Notes under the pieces: model-generated | The model's database searches: none | What the model was told of the DNA's origin: nothing | Seen by the model: the letters and a program-made list of their open reading frames with translations, nothing else | In this document: one piece after another, positions 1-9,510 of the stretch | How positions within the stretch are numbered: position 1 is the stretch's first letter | How the letters are laid out: each line of letters starts with the position of its first letter | Made by a program: the position numbers and the translations under genes | Source of the DNA: Thiohalocapsa sp963704155 | GTDB lineage: Bacteria > Pseudomonadota > Gammaproteobacteria > Chromatiales > Chromatiaceae | Direction: 5' to 3' | DNA: 64,000 nt | Assembly: GCA_963704155.1 (NCBI GenBank) | Contig: CAVPHF010000039.1 | Span: 161,535-225,534, forward strand

Positions 1-543
1 CTTGAACACAGCCGCGCCCTGGCGCGCCTGACCGCGGTTGATGCCGACGCCGAGCGCATGCAGACACTCCAGCAGACGCTGAATCGGCTCGGCCTATCGG
101 CGGAACTGCTGGTCGCTGATGCGAGCGCAGCACAGTCAAACTGGCCGGGTGCGCCCTATCATCGCATCCTGCTGGACGCACCCTGCTCGGCCACCGGCGT
201 CATTCGTCGCCACCCTGACATCAAATGGCTGCGCCGAGACGAAGACATTGCCGCGTTAGTGGTCGCTCAGCGCGCGATGCTCGATGCCCTGTGGCCGTTG
301 CTGCTGCCCGGCGGCCGGCTGCTCTATGCCACCTGCTCTGTACTGCCCGACGAAAACGAGACCCAGGTGCGCGCCTTCCTTACCCGCCACGCCGATGCGC
401 GCGCGCGGCCAATCAACGCCACCGAGAACATCGCCGACACGGCGCACTGCGACTTGGGCCGCCAGTTGCTGCCAAAGCCCGATGGCGGCGACGGCTTCTA
501 CTACGCCATCATCGAAAAGGCAGCCTTGGAGGAGGCAGCATGA
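1..543 (+). CDS. rsmB: 16S rRNA (cytosine-967-C5)-methyltransferase RsmB, 3' part
   Basis: This is the C-terminal 180 codons of an RsmB/Sun-type rRNA m5C methyltransferase. The reading frame is open from base 1, so the start lies outside the window. The Rossmann-fold methyltransferase part is visible. DAPCSATG near base 175 holds one conserved Cys, and YATCS near base 330 holds the other; together they are the Cys pair of m5C RNA methyltransferases. The family modifies C967 of 16S rRNA using S-adenosylmethionine. The stop codon overlaps the ATG of the next gene (ATGA), so the two are probably translationally coupled. The identification is firm; only the 5' part is missing. Confidence 0.95.
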   Translation, partial: LEHSRALARLTAVDADAERMQTLQQTLNRLGLSAELLVADASAAQSNWPGAPYHRILLDAPCSATGVIRRHPDIKWLRRDEDIAALVVAQRAMLDALWPLLLPGGRLLYATCSVLPDENETQVRAFLTRHADARARPINATENIADTAHCDLGRQLLPKPDGGDGFYYAIIEKAALEEAA

Positions 544-1100
544 GCGGGCGGCGCACGCGTCTGGCACTCTTGCTGACCTTGATCACGACCCTGCTGCCAT
601 TGCGGGCGGTGGCGGAGTTCGAGGTAGCCGAGGTCGAGACGCGGCTGGTCAACGGCACCTATGTGCTGGACGCACAGATCGACTACGATTTCAGCGAGCG
701 TGCGCTGGAGGCACTGGACAACGGCGTACCGCTGACCGTCGAGGTACACATCCAGGTTCGGCCCGAGGACGACTGGATTTGGGACAACAGCCTGATCGAT
801 CAACGACTGCGCTATCGCATCCGGTACAAGCCATTGTCGGACCGCTATCTGGTCTCGCAACTGCCGGGCGAGAGTGGCCGCACCTATGTCACGCGTGACG
901 CGGCAGTGAGTGCGCTCGGCGAGATCAAGAATCTGCAACTGCTCGATCAGACCCGGCTAAACCCCGACGAATCCTATGAGGTTCAAATGCGCGCCTCGTT
1001 GGACATCGAGGAGCTGCCGCTGCCGCTGCGGCCGATGGCCTATCTCTACCCATCCTGGAAGCAATCCAGTGCCTGGACCAAGTGGCCGCTGAAACCCTGA
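540..1100 (+). CDS. DUF4390 family secreted protein
   Basis: A 186-residue protein starts at the ATG that overlaps the rsmB stop. Residues 1 to about 27 form a Sec signal peptide (basic start, Leu-rich core, ending near AVAEF). The rest is beta-rich with many acidic residues. Its position between rsmB and an NtrY-like kinase, with which it overlaps by 19 bases, matches the gammaproteobacterial DUF4390 family. The function is unknown; the synteny suggests an accessory periplasmic role connected with the kinase, which is inference. An open frame extends upstream in this phase, but it lies inside rsmB and the ATG at 540 is the natural start. Confidence 0.85.
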   Translation: MSGRRTRLALLLTLITTLLPLRAVAEFEVAEVETRLVNGTYVLDAQIDYDFSERALEALDNGVPLTVEVHIQVRPEDDWIWDNSLIDQRLRYRIRYKPLSDRYLVSQLPGESGRTYVTRDAAVSALGEIKNLQLLDQTRLNPDESYEVQMRASLDIEELPLPLRPMAYLYPSWKQSSAWTKWPLKP

Positions 1101-3295
1101 GCCTATTGCGCCGTCGACTCAAACACCCGGGCGCCATCGGCGTCGGCGTGCTGCTGATCGCGCTGATGGTGGCGCTGCACCTGATGAGCGCCGCGGTGCA
1201 GAACTCCGAGGCGCTGAGCCGTGTCTTCGTGCCACTGCTGTCGGTCGTCTTGGTGGGCCTGTTCGCGCTCGTGGTCATTGTTGGGTTCAATGTCGTCCGC
1301 CTGGTGCTGAGTTACCGCCGGCAGGCGGCCGGTTCGAGGCTTACGGCACGCATCGTCCTATTGTTCGCTCTGATCGCTCTGTTGCCGCTCGGCGTCGTCT
1401 ACTATTACTCCTTGGGCTTTTTGTTGCGCGGTATCGACAGCTGGTTCGACGTCGAGGTCGACACCGCCATGGAAGATGCACTGACGCTCAATCAGGCATC
1501 GCTGGACCTGAACCAACGCGTGCTGATGAAGTACAGCTCGCAGCTGTTAGACGGCGTCGAAGACCGCTCCGCCACCGCGCTGGCATTGACATTGGACGAG
1601 CTGCGCCGCCAGGCCGGCGCACTGGAGCTGACCGTCTACGAGCCGAACGGGCAGGTCCTTGGCACCGCCATCGACGATCCGACGCAGCTGGTGCCGGACC
1701 ACCCTGAGCGAGAGGTCATTCAGGGGGTGCGCATGGGTGTCGACTACGTCGGCCTGGAGACCAACGCGGACGGCGAATTGATCGTGCGCGTGTTGGTCAA
1801 GGATTCGAGCGCGCGCCCAATCCTGCTGCAGGCCATCTTCCCGACCTCGGCACGCATCAGCGAGCTGGCGACCCGGCTCGAGGACGCCTACAACCGTTAC
1901 AAGGAGTTGTCCTATTTGCGCCGTTCGCTCAAGTTCAGTTTTTCGCTGACGCTTTCGCTGGTGCTGGTGTTCGGCCTGATGGCGGCGCTGCTGGCTGCCT
2001 TCGCCACCGCTCAGCGGCTGGCCGCGCCGGTGGCAAACATCGCCCGCGGTACGCGCGCGGTAGCCGAAGGCAACTACGAAGAACAGCTGCCGTTGCCGGC
2101 ACACGACGACGAGCTGGCGTTTCTGGTCGCATCCTTCAACGCCATGACCAGGCGCATTGCCCAGGCACGCGACCAGGCCGCGCGCAGTCAACAGGCGGTC
2201 GAGGAACAGCGCGCCTACCTCGAGACCGTACTCGGACGGCTGTCGAGCGGCGTGGTCGCCTTCGATCAGGCGTTGAACCTGGGGACCATGAATCCAGCCG
2301 CGCAGCAGATCCTGCGCCTGGGCGAGCGCCCGGACGAGGGTATCTCCATGGACGTACTGGAGACCGCCCATCCTAGGCTGACGCTTTGGGGCGAGACGGT
2401 GCGCAGGCACACCAGCGCCGGACAGGACTGGCGCGAGGAGGTCACGCTGTTCGGCAGCGAGGGCCGGCAGGTGCTGATGTGCCGCGGCAGCCCGCTGCCG
2501 AGCGCGAGCGGCGAGGGAGCGGGCCACGTCGTTGTGTTCGATGACATCACGACACTGATCCGTGCCCAGCGCGATGCGGCCTGGGGCGAGGTTGCGCGGC
2601 GCCTGGCGCATGAGATCAAGAATCCGCTGACACCGATCCAGCTCTCCGCCGAACGGCTGCGCCACAAGTTGCTAACGAAGCTGCCGGAGGCGGATGCACG
2701 GGTGGTGGAGCGCTCAACCAACACGATCGTGCAGCAGGTCGAGGCGATGAAGTCGATGGTCAACGACTTCGCCAACTATGCACGCACGCCGCAGATGCAG
2801 GAGCAGCCGTTCCTATTCGATCAATTGATCTCGGACGTGCTCGAACTCTACCGTGCCGGCACCAAGGGCCTTTCAATCAGGCTCGGCGCCCAGGACGCAG
2901 TAGTCAAGGGCGACGCCAAGCGCCTGCGGCAGGTCATGCACAACCTGCTCAAAAATGCATCGGAGGCCCTGGAGGGTCGCGAGGACGCCAGCATCGAGGT
3001 TCGCACGCGACTTCTGCCGAGCAGCGAATCTCCCGCCATCGAACTGACGATCCAGGACAATGGCGGCGGCATCGACGCCGACCTCCTCGAACGCCTGTTC
3101 GAGCCCTATGTCACCTCCAAGGCGAGAGGCACCGGGCTTGGTCTTGCTATCGTCAAGAAGATTATTGAAGAGCACGGCGGTATCATCGGGGTAGAGAACG
3201 CGGAACACGGCGCCCGTTTCACGGCGAGACTGCCGGTGTGGCGAGATGATCCTACCGCGTCAGCGATGCCGACCCGGCAAGCAGGAGAAACATGA
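1082..3295 (+). CDS. ntrY: NtrY-like membrane sensor histidine kinase
   Basis: This 737-residue protein is predicted to start at GTG 1082, inside the end of the DUF4390 gene. Three hydrophobic segments (about 19-38, 47-72 and 89-110) precede a periplasmic loop. A fourth (about 286-305) leads into a HAMP linker, and a PAS-like segment follows around 380-480. The HisKA box has phospho-acceptor His510 in AHEIKNPLTP. The ATPase domain shows N-box NLLKNASEAL near 620, DNGGGID near 660 and GTGLGLAIV near 683. This is the NtrY architecture: a kinase that senses an envelope or redox/nitrogen signal and phosphorylates NtrX. The partner regulator follows with an ATGA overlap. The ligand cannot be read from the sequence. 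Confidence 0.92.
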   Translation: MAAETLSLLRRRLKHPGAIGVGVLLIALMVALHLMSAAVQNSEALSRVFVPLLSVVLVGLFALVVIVGFNVVRLVLSYRRQAAGSRLTARIVLLFALIALLPLGVVYYYSLGFLLRGIDSWFDVEVDTAMEDALTLNQASLDLNQRVLMKYSSQLLDGVEDRSATALALTLDELRRQAGALELTVYEPNGQVLGTAIDDPTQLVPDHPEREVIQGVRMGVDYVGLETNADGELIVRVLVKDSSARPILLQAIFPTSARISELATRLEDAYNRYKELSYLRRSLKFSFSLTLSLVLVFGLMAALLAAFATAQRLAAPVANIARGTRAVAEGNYEEQLPLPAHDDELAFLVASFNAMTRRIAQARDQAARSQQAVEEQRAYLETVLGRLSSGVVAFDQALNLGTMNPAAQQILRLGERPDEGISMDVLETAHPRLTLWGETVRRHTSAGQDWREEVTLFGSEGRQVLMCRGSPLPSASGEGAGHVVVFDDITTLIRAQRDAAWGEVARRLAHEIKNPLTPIQLSAERLRHKLLTKLPEADARVVERSTNTIVQQVEAMKSMVNDFANYARTPQMQEQPFLFDQLISDVLELYRAGTKGLSIRLGAQDAVVKGDAKRLRQVMHNLLKNASEALEGREDASIEVRTRLLPSSESPAIELTIQDNGGGIDADLLERLFEPYVTSKARGTGLGLAIVKKIIEEHGGIIGVENAEHGARFTARLPVWRDDPTASAMPTRQAGET

Positions 3296-4659
3296 GCGCG
3301 ACCCATATCCTCGTCGTGGACGACGAGCCAGACATCCGCGAAACGGTGCAGGACATCCTCGAAGACGAGGGCTACTCGGTCACCAACGCCGAAAACGGCG
3401 CGGCGGCACGGCACGCGCTGCGCGAGCGCCGGCCCGACCTGATGCTGCTGGACATCTGGATGCCCGACCTCGATGGCATCAGCCTGCTGAAGGAATGGGC
3501 CGAGGACGAAGGCCTGCCGTGCCCGGTCATCATGATGTCCGGGCACGGCACCGTCGAGACGGCGGTCGAGGCGACCCGGCTCGGCGCTTACGACTTCCTC
3601 GAGAAACCGCTGTCGATGGCCAAGCTGCTGCTCACGGTCGAGCGTGCGCTAGAGGCCGACAAGCTGGTACGCGAAAATGTTGGCCTGCGGCGGCGCGCAC
3701 CGCTCGTGCATGAACCTGCCGGCCGTTCCGCCGCGATGCAGCGGCTGCGCGAGCAGGTCAAGCGCATCGCCCAGCATGACACCTGGGTACTGATCACCGG
3801 CGAGCCCGGTGCAGGCCGCGAAACCTTTGCCCGGTTTTTGCATTCGCAGAGCGCCCGCAAAGAGCGTCCGTTCGTTGACCTGGGCGTCTCGGCCATCGCG
3901 CGTGGCAATGCCGCGCGTGAACTGTTCGGCAGCGAGGAAGGCGGCCATGTCCACTACGGCAGCCTCGAGCAGGCCGCCGGCGGCACGCTGCTGCTCGACG
4001 AAGTCGCCGACATGGACCTGGAGGCACAGGGGCAGTTGCTCGGCGCGCTCGATACCGGCTCCTTCCTGCGCGTCGCCGGCAGCGATCCGGTCGCGATCGA
4101 CGTGCGGATCATTGCGGCCACCCAGCGGGACCTGAAGGAGGAGGTACGCGACGGCGGCTTCCGCGAGGACCTGTTCTACCACCTCAACGTGGTACCACTG
4201 CACATTCCGCCGCTGCGCGAGCACGCCGAGGATATCTCGGACCTGCTCAACTACTATGTCGACTATTTCGCCACACACGAGAAACTGCCATATCGGCGCT
4301 TCAGCGTCGGGGCCCAGAATTTCCTGCGCAATTACACTTGGCCGGGCAACGTGCGCGAGTTGAAGAACCTGGTACAGCGAGTGCTGATACTGGGTGCCGG
4401 CGACGAGATAACACAGACCGAGGTGGAGAGCGCGCTCGGTTCGACGCCACCGGTGCCAACGCAACCGCTTGAAGGATTGGTTTCCTTCGACCAGCCCCTA
4501 AGGCAGGCGCGCGAACAATTCGAGAAGGCCTATCTCGAGTATCAGCTCGACAAGCACACCGGCAATGTCAGCAAGATGGCCAAGGAAGCCGGCATGGAGC
4601 GAACGCATCTCTACCGGAAGCTGCGCTCCCTCGGCATCGAGATCAAAGAGCGTCGATGA
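3292..4659 (+). CDS. ntrX: NtrX-like response regulator (AAA+ domain lacking GAFTGA)
   Basis: This 455-residue protein overlaps ntrY by ATGA. The receiver domain has D10, D11, phospho-acceptor D54 and K105. The AAA+ domain follows, with a Walker A-like GEPGAGRET at 170-178 in which Arg176 replaces the usual Lys, and Walker B LLLDE at 233-237. The region that should carry GAFTGA (about 214-228) is short and reads EEGGHVHYGSLEQA, so the sigma-54 contact loop is missing. A Fis-type helix-turn-helix is at the C-terminus (HLYRKLRSLGI). It is the cognate regulator of the preceding kinase. Without GAFTGA it probably acts as a DNA-binding repressor or sigma-70-type regulator rather than a sigma-54 activator. 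Confidence 0.92.
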   Translation: MSATHILVVDDEPDIRETVQDILEDEGYSVTNAENGAAARHALRERRPDLMLLDIWMPDLDGISLLKEWAEDEGLPCPVIMMSGHGTVETAVEATRLGAYDFLEKPLSMAKLLLTVERALEADKLVRENVGLRRRAPLVHEPAGRSAAMQRLREQVKRIAQHDTWVLITGEPGAGRETFARFLHSQSARKERPFVDLGVSAIARGNAARELFGSEEGGHVHYGSLEQAAGGTLLLDEVADMDLEAQGQLLGALDTGSFLRVAGSDPVAIDVRIIAATQRDLKEEVRDGGFREDLFYHLNVVPLHIPPLREHAEDISDLLNYYVDYFATHEKLPYRRFSVGAQNFLRNYTWPGNVRELKNLVQRVLILGAGDEITQTEVESALGSTPPVPTQPLEGLVSFDQPLRQAREQFEKAYLEYQLDKHTGNVSKMAKEAGMERTHLYRKLRSLGIEIKERR

Positions 4660-4750
4660 GTATCGAGCATCGAATGTCGCGTATCGAGGTGTCGATGGTT
4701 GACACCGTCTTCCTTGGCCTTCGGCTCTCGCTCCTCGACCCTGTCTTCAA

Positions 4751-6127
4751 GTGAAGATCCTGATCCTCGGCGCCGGCCAGGTCGGCAGCTCGGTTGCCGC
4801 AAACCTGGTCAGTGAGGCCAACGACATCACCGTGGTCGACACCGATGCGGCGCGCCTGCGGGAGCTGGCCGACCGCTTCGATCTGCGCACGCTGCAAGGT
4901 CATGGGGCGCATCCTGATGTGCTGGTTCGCGCCGGCGCCGAGGACGCCGACATGATCATCGCCGTCACCAACAGCGACGAGACCAATATGGTCGCCTGCC
5001 AAGTCGCCTATACACTGTTTCGTACGCCCACCAAGATCGCCCGCGTGCGTGCGCCGAGCTTTCTCGAACAAGACAAGCTGTTCGGTGCCGAGGCACTACC
5101 CATCGACGTGCGGATCAGCCCGGAACAGCTGGTCACCGACTACATCCTGCGGCTGATCGAGAACCCCGGCACGCTGCAGGTCACCGACTTTGCCGGCGGG
5201 CGGGTGCGGCTGGTGGCAGTGCACGCCTACTACGGCGGCCCATTGGTCGGGCAGGAGCTGCGCACACTCTACGAGCATATGCCGCACGTCGACACGCGGG
5301 TGGCGGCGATCTACCGCCACGATCGCGCCATCAAGCCAGGCGGCGACACCGTTATCGAGGCCGATGACGAGGTGTTTTTCATTGCCGCCCCGAAGCACAT
5401 ACGCTCGGTGATGAGTGAACTCAGACGCCTGGAGAAGCCCTACAAGCGGCTCGTGTTCGCAGGCGGCGGCAATATCGGCACACGCCTGGCAAAGGCCACT
5501 GAGCGCAACTATCGGGTCAAGGTCATCGAGCGCGACCTGGATCGCTGCAAGTTCATCGCCGAGACGCTCGAACGCACCATCGTGCTGCACGGCGACGCCG
5601 CCGACGAAGAGCTGCTGTTGGAGGAAAACATCGAGGATACAGATGTCTTCTGCTCTGTCACCAATGACGACGAGGCCAACATCCTCTCGGCGATGCTGGC
5701 AAAACGCCTCGGCGCACGCAAGGTCATGGCCCTGATCAACCGCACTGCCTATGTCGACCTGGTGGTGCAGAGCGGCCCGATCGACATTGCCATCTCGCCG
5801 CAGCAGGCCACCATCGGCAGCCTGCTGAAGCATGTGCGCCGCGGCGATGTCGTGGTCGTGCACTCGCTGCGCCGCGGCGCCGCCGAGGCCATTGAGGCCA
5901 TCGCGCACGGCGATCACAGCTCATCCAAGGTGGTGGGGCGGGCGATCGAGGCAATCCATCTTCCAAAGGGCGCCAGCATCGGGGCCATCGTACGCGGTGA
6001 CGAGGTCATCATGGCGCATCACGATACGATCATCGAATCCGAGGATCACGTGATCCTGTTCCTGCAAGACAAACTCAAGATCCCGGACGTCGAGAAGTTG
6101 TTCCAGGTCGGCATCACCTTCTTCTGA
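4751..6127 (+). CDS. trkA: Trk potassium uptake system peripheral subunit TrkA
   Basis: This 458-residue protein starts at GTG 4751 (MKILILGAGQVG). It has the doubled RCK layout of TrkA: an N-terminal NAD-binding fold with GAGQVG, a TrkA_C segment, a second fold beginning at FAGGGNIGTRLA near residue 237, and a second TrkA_C segment ending at the C-terminus. TrkA is a cytoplasmic nucleotide-binding gate that controls the TrkH potassium channel in the inner membrane. trkH lies immediately downstream. The length is normal for the family and no lesion was seen. Confidence 0.96.
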   Translation: MKILILGAGQVGSSVAANLVSEANDITVVDTDAARLRELADRFDLRTLQGHGAHPDVLVRAGAEDADMIIAVTNSDETNMVACQVAYTLFRTPTKIARVRAPSFLEQDKLFGAEALPIDVRISPEQLVTDYILRLIENPGTLQVTDFAGGRVRLVAVHAYYGGPLVGQELRTLYEHMPHVDTRVAAIYRHDRAIKPGGDTVIEADDEVFFIAAPKHIRSVMSELRRLEKPYKRLVFAGGGNIGTRLAKATERNYRVKVIERDLDRCKFIAETLERTIVLHGDAADEELLLEENIEDTDVFCSVTNDDEANILSAMLAKRLGARKVMALINRTAYVDLVVQSGPIDIAISPQQATIGSLLKHVRRGDVVVVHSLRRGAAEAIEAIAHGDHSSSKVVGRAIEAIHLPKGASIGAIVRGDEVIMAHHDTIIESEDHVILFLQDKLKIPDVEKLFQVGITFF

Positions 6128-6182
6128 TGCGTGAACGCCGAGCGCACGGTCGAACTGTCTACGCTGCTCTACCCTCCCAGCG

Positions 6183-7637
6183 ATGAAGCGTTTCGCCGCG
6201 GTTCAGAAGATACTTGGCCTGCTGCTGATGGTGTTCAGCGCAACCATGCTGCCGCCGGCCCTGGTCGCGCTGATCTACGGCGACGGCGCAGGCATGCCCT
6301 TCGTCGACGCCTTTTTCGTCATCTTCGGCACCGGGCTGATCATCTGGCTGCCAGTCGCAAGCAAACATCAAGACTTGAAGCTGCGCGACGGTTTCTTGGT
6401 GGTGGTGCTGTTCTGGGTGACTCTCTGCCTCGCCGGGGCACTGCCGTTCTGGCTTTCGCCGCAGCCGGAGCTGTCGCTGACGGAATCCATCTTCGAGTCC
6501 ATGTCCGGCCTTACCACGACTGGCGCGACCGTCATCCTCGGCCTCGACCAGCTGCCGCACGCAATCCTCTGGTATCGCCAGCAACTGCAATGGCTCGGCG
6601 GCATGGGCATCATCGTGTTAGCGGTGGCGGTACTGCCCATGCTCGGCGTCGGGGGCATGCAGTTGTATCGGGCAGAAACGCCGGGACCGATGAAGGATAC
6701 CAAGCTGACGCCGCGTATCACCGAGACCGCCAAGGCCCTGTGGTACATCTACCTGTCGCTGACGGTCGCCTGCGCGCTCGCCTACTGGGCCGCGGGCATG
6801 TCGGCCTTCGACGCCATCGGCCACGCATTCTCAACCGTTGCCATCGGCGGCTTCTCGACACACGACGCCAGCATGGGCTATTTCGACAGCACGCTGATCG
6901 AGATGATCGCAGTGGTCTTTCTCCTCGCCGCCGGCGTCAACTTCGCGCTGCACTTCATCGCCGTACGCAGGCTTGATCCGATGACCTACCTGCGCGACAG
7001 CGAATTCCGATTCTTCCTGTTCATCATGCTGGTCGGGACGGCCATCATCACGGTCACGCTCTTCTACACGAACACCTACATCGACTGGGAGGAATCCTTC
7101 ACCAAGGGTCTGTTCCAAGCGGTCTCGATCGGCACCACTGCCGGATTCACCACCGCGGAGTTCTACTACTGGCCACCGTTCAGCCAGATCCTGCTGCTGT
7201 TCCTCGCCTTCATTGGCGGCTGTGCCGGCTCCACCGGCGGCGGCATCAAGGTGATCCGCTTCCTGCTGCTGATCAAGCAAGGGCTGCGCGAGATCGGCCG
7301 TTTGATCCACCCGAGCGCGCAGCTGCCGGTGCGGGTCGGCGACAAGGTCATCAATCACCGCGTAGTGGACGCCGTCTGGGGCTTCTTCTCACTGTACGTG
7401 GCCGCCTTCGTCACCATGTATCTCGCCCTCGCGGCCACCGGCCTCGACCTGTTGACGGCCTTCTCCGCCGTTGCCGCCTGCATCAATAATCTTGGCCCTG
7501 GACTCGCGACCGTTGGCGCGCACTACGCCAACATGCACGATCCTGGCCTCTGGATACTGTGCTTTGCCATGCTGCTCGGGCGGCTCGAGATCTTCACGCT
7601 GCTAGTGCTGCTGACCCCGGCGTTCTGGCGCAAGTGA
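6183..7637 (+). CDS. trkH: Trk potassium uptake system membrane subunit TrkH
   Basis: This 484-residue polytopic membrane protein follows trkA after 55 bases. Four K+ filter (P-loop) segments can be seen: TTTGATV near 115, VAIGGFSTHD near 220, GTTAGFTTA near 318 and NNLGPGLATV near 435. These match the four-repeat SKT/TrkH channel family. It forms the potassium-conducting unit in the inner membrane and is gated by TrkA. No strong Shine-Dalgarno sequence precedes the ATG, so translation may depend on trkA. Length and motifs are complete. Confidence 0.96.
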   Translation: MKRFAAVQKILGLLLMVFSATMLPPALVALIYGDGAGMPFVDAFFVIFGTGLIIWLPVASKHQDLKLRDGFLVVVLFWVTLCLAGALPFWLSPQPELSLTESIFESMSGLTTTGATVILGLDQLPHAILWYRQQLQWLGGMGIIVLAVAVLPMLGVGGMQLYRAETPGPMKDTKLTPRITETAKALWYIYLSLTVACALAYWAAGMSAFDAIGHAFSTVAIGGFSTHDASMGYFDSTLIEMIAVVFLLAAGVNFALHFIAVRRLDPMTYLRDSEFRFFLFIMLVGTAIITVTLFYTNTYIDWEESFTKGLFQAVSIGTTAGFTTAEFYYWPPFSQILLLFLAFIGGCAGSTGGGIKVIRFLLLIKQGLREIGRLIHPSAQLPVRVGDKVINHRVVDAVWGFFSLYVAAFVTMYLALAATGLDLLTAFSAVAACINNLGPGLATVGAHYANMHDPGLWILCFAMLLGRLEIFTLLVLLTPAFWRK

Positions 7638-7737
7638 CTCAGGGCGTCACGTCGGCGCGTCATTTGCATCACTGCAGTCGGTCCGACCAGCGGCTTCTGG
7701 AACCCACCTAGCCAAACAGAACACAACAACACAGACC

Positions 7738-8061
7738 ATGGGCATCATCGACAATCTCGAGGCCATGCGCACGCGCGGACAGGACTCTGCGCTGCTGCGC
7801 TACAGCCTAGGCAACGAGTATCTGAAGCAGGGAGACCATGCGAAGGCGATGACGCATTTGCGGGAAGCAGTGCGCCAGGATCCCGAGTATTCTGCCGCCT
7901 GGAAGCTCTATGGTAAGGCGCTGCAGGCCGCTGGAGACCATCAGGACGCCATCAATGCCTTCGACAAGGGCACCGAGGTCGCGCAGCGCAAGGGCGATGT
8001 GCAGGCGGCAAAGGAGATGCGGGTATTCCGCAAGCGCTCCCAGAAGGCACTCGATGCATGA
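7738..8061 (+). CDS. small TPR-repeat protein
   Basis: This 107-residue protein consists of about three tetratricopeptide units, for example YLKQGDHAKAMTHLREAV and AWKLYGKALQAAGDHQDAI. There is no signal peptide, so it is probably a cytoplasmic protein-interaction module. It is convergent with the sigma-54 regulator gene, with only 18 bases between stops. No partner can be named from the sequence. Confidence 0.85.
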   Translation: MGIIDNLEAMRTRGQDSALLRYSLGNEYLKQGDHAKAMTHLREAVRQDPEYSAAWKLYGKALQAAGDHQDAINAFDKGTEVAQRKGDVQAAKEMRVFRKRSQKALDA

Positions 8062-8079
8062 TCTTGGCAGGCGCCAGCT

Positions 8080-9510
8080 TCAATCTCCTTCAGCGCCTCC
8101 GCTTCGATCCGCCGCGCCGGCGCGCGGCAGTCGAAGGCCGTGCTTGACGATCTTTCGGTCGAGTGCCGGGCGCGAGATGCCGAGGATTCGACAGCTCTGT
8201 GCCTTGTGTCCGCCGGTGTGGTCGAGCACGCGCTGGATATGCTCGGCCTCGACCTGCTCGAGCGTGCATAACCCATGGCCATCTGTCGGGGCTAGACCGG
8301 CCGCGGCCTGGCCAATGGCACTGGTGACCGACGCGCTCAGATCAACCAGATCGAGCGTGATGACGCCGTCGCGCGCCTGCATCAGTGCGCGCGTCAGCAG
8401 GTTCTCGAGTTCGCGCACATTGCCCGGCCAGTCGTAAGCGCACAGCCGAGCCAAGGCGGCCTCGGTGATCGCCGGCGGTGCGGCTGACTCAGGTCTCGCC
8501 AGGCGCGCGTTGACCCGAGGCAGCAGCCCCTGGACCAATAAGGGAATATCATCCTTCCGTTCGCGCAACGGCGGCAATCGAATCTCGATCACCCGCAGCC
8601 GGAAGGCCAGGTCTTCGCGGAAGCGCCTGGCCGCGGCCTCAGCCATCAGGTCGCGGTTGGTCGCGGCAATGACGCGTGCCGTGCTGACCAGCGTCTCGGT
8701 CCCGCCAACTCGCTCGAATACCTGCTCCTGAAGTACCCGCAGCAGCTTTGCCTGCAACGCTGGGGCCAGCTCACCGACCTCGTCGAGAAACAAGGTGCCA
8801 TCCTGGGCTTGCTCCAATTTGCCGAGCTTGCGTCCATGCGCACCGGTGAAGGCGCCGCGCTCGTACCCGAACAGCTCGCTCTCCAGCAGGGTGTCGACGA
8901 TTGCAGCACAGTTCACGGCGACGAACGCTCCGGAGACACCGCTGTGCTGGTGAATCAGCCGAGCCACCACCTCTTTACCGGTTCCGGACTCCCCGCAGAT
9001 GAGGACGGTCGCCGAGCCCCGCGCGCCCAGTGCGACGGCCTTGCTGACCGCGAGCATCGCGCTGCTGCGACCGATCAGAGCACGTTGCAGCGGCGCGTCA
9101 TCGCCTGCGCCCTCCGCAGGCGTGCGCATACGCTCGCGCGCGAGCCGGCGCTTGTCAATCAGCCCGTTGACCGTTAGTTGCAAGGCATCCGTGTCAATCG
9201 GTTTGTGAACGAACTCGGCGGCGCCGCGCTGGATGGCATCGATGGCCAGCTCGAGGTCGTGTCGCCCGGTCATCATGATCACACCCAAACCCGGCCGCGC
9301 CTCGAGCAAGCGAGGCAACAGCTCGCTGCCAGTGCCATCGGGCAGTTGCTGATCGAGCAACACCAGGTCGAAATCCTCTGCTCGCAAAAGCTCCAAACCG
9401 CGGGTGCAGGTCGCAGCCAGTTCGACCCTGAAGCCCTCATCCGCAAAATGCAGACCGAGCATCTGGGCCAGTGACGAATCGTCTTCGATGATCAACAAAC
9501 GGCGGCTCAT
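8080..9510 (-). CDS. sigma-54-dependent response regulator (NtrC class), orphan
   Basis: This 476-residue protein has all three NtrC-class domains. The receiver begins MSRRLLIIEDD and has the phosphorylatable Asp in LVLLDQQLP and the Lys in VHKPID. The AAA+ domain has Walker A GESGTGKE near 172, an intact GAFTGA near 220, and Walker B LFLDE. The Fis-type helix-turn-helix at the C-terminus is GISRPALDRKIVKHGL. It should activate RpoN promoters when phosphorylated. No kinase gene is adjacent. A near-consensus sigma-54 promoter lies about 4 kb away at 13568-13583, which makes the ATP-grasp operon a possible target; this is inference. Confidence 0.93.
   Translation of the reverse strand: MSRRLLIIEDDSSLAQMLGLHFADEGFRVELAATCTRGLELLRAEDFDLVLLDQQLPDGTGSELLPRLLEARPGLGVIMMTGRHDLELAIDAIQRGAAEFVHKPIDTDALQLTVNGLIDKRRLARERMRTPAEGAGDDAPLQRALIGRSSAMLAVSKAVALGARGSATVLICGESGTGKEVVARLIHQHSGVSGAFVAVNCAAIVDTLLESELFGYERGAFTGAHGRKLGKLEQAQDGTLFLDEVGELAPALQAKLLRVLQEQVFERVGGTETLVSTARVIAATNRDLMAEAAARRFREDLAFRLRVIEIRLPPLRERKDDIPLLVQGLLPRVNARLARPESAAPPAITEAALARLCAYDWPGNVRELENLLTRALMQARDGVITLDLVDLSASVTSAIGQAAAGLAPTDGHGLCTLEQVEAEHIQRVLDHTGGHKAQSCRILGISRPALDRKIVKHGLRLPRAGAADRSGGAEGD

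Noticed and set aside
1547..2665. 372-codon open frame antisense to the NtrY-like kinase
   Set aside because: No family-like text, and the opposite strand has full kinase motifs.
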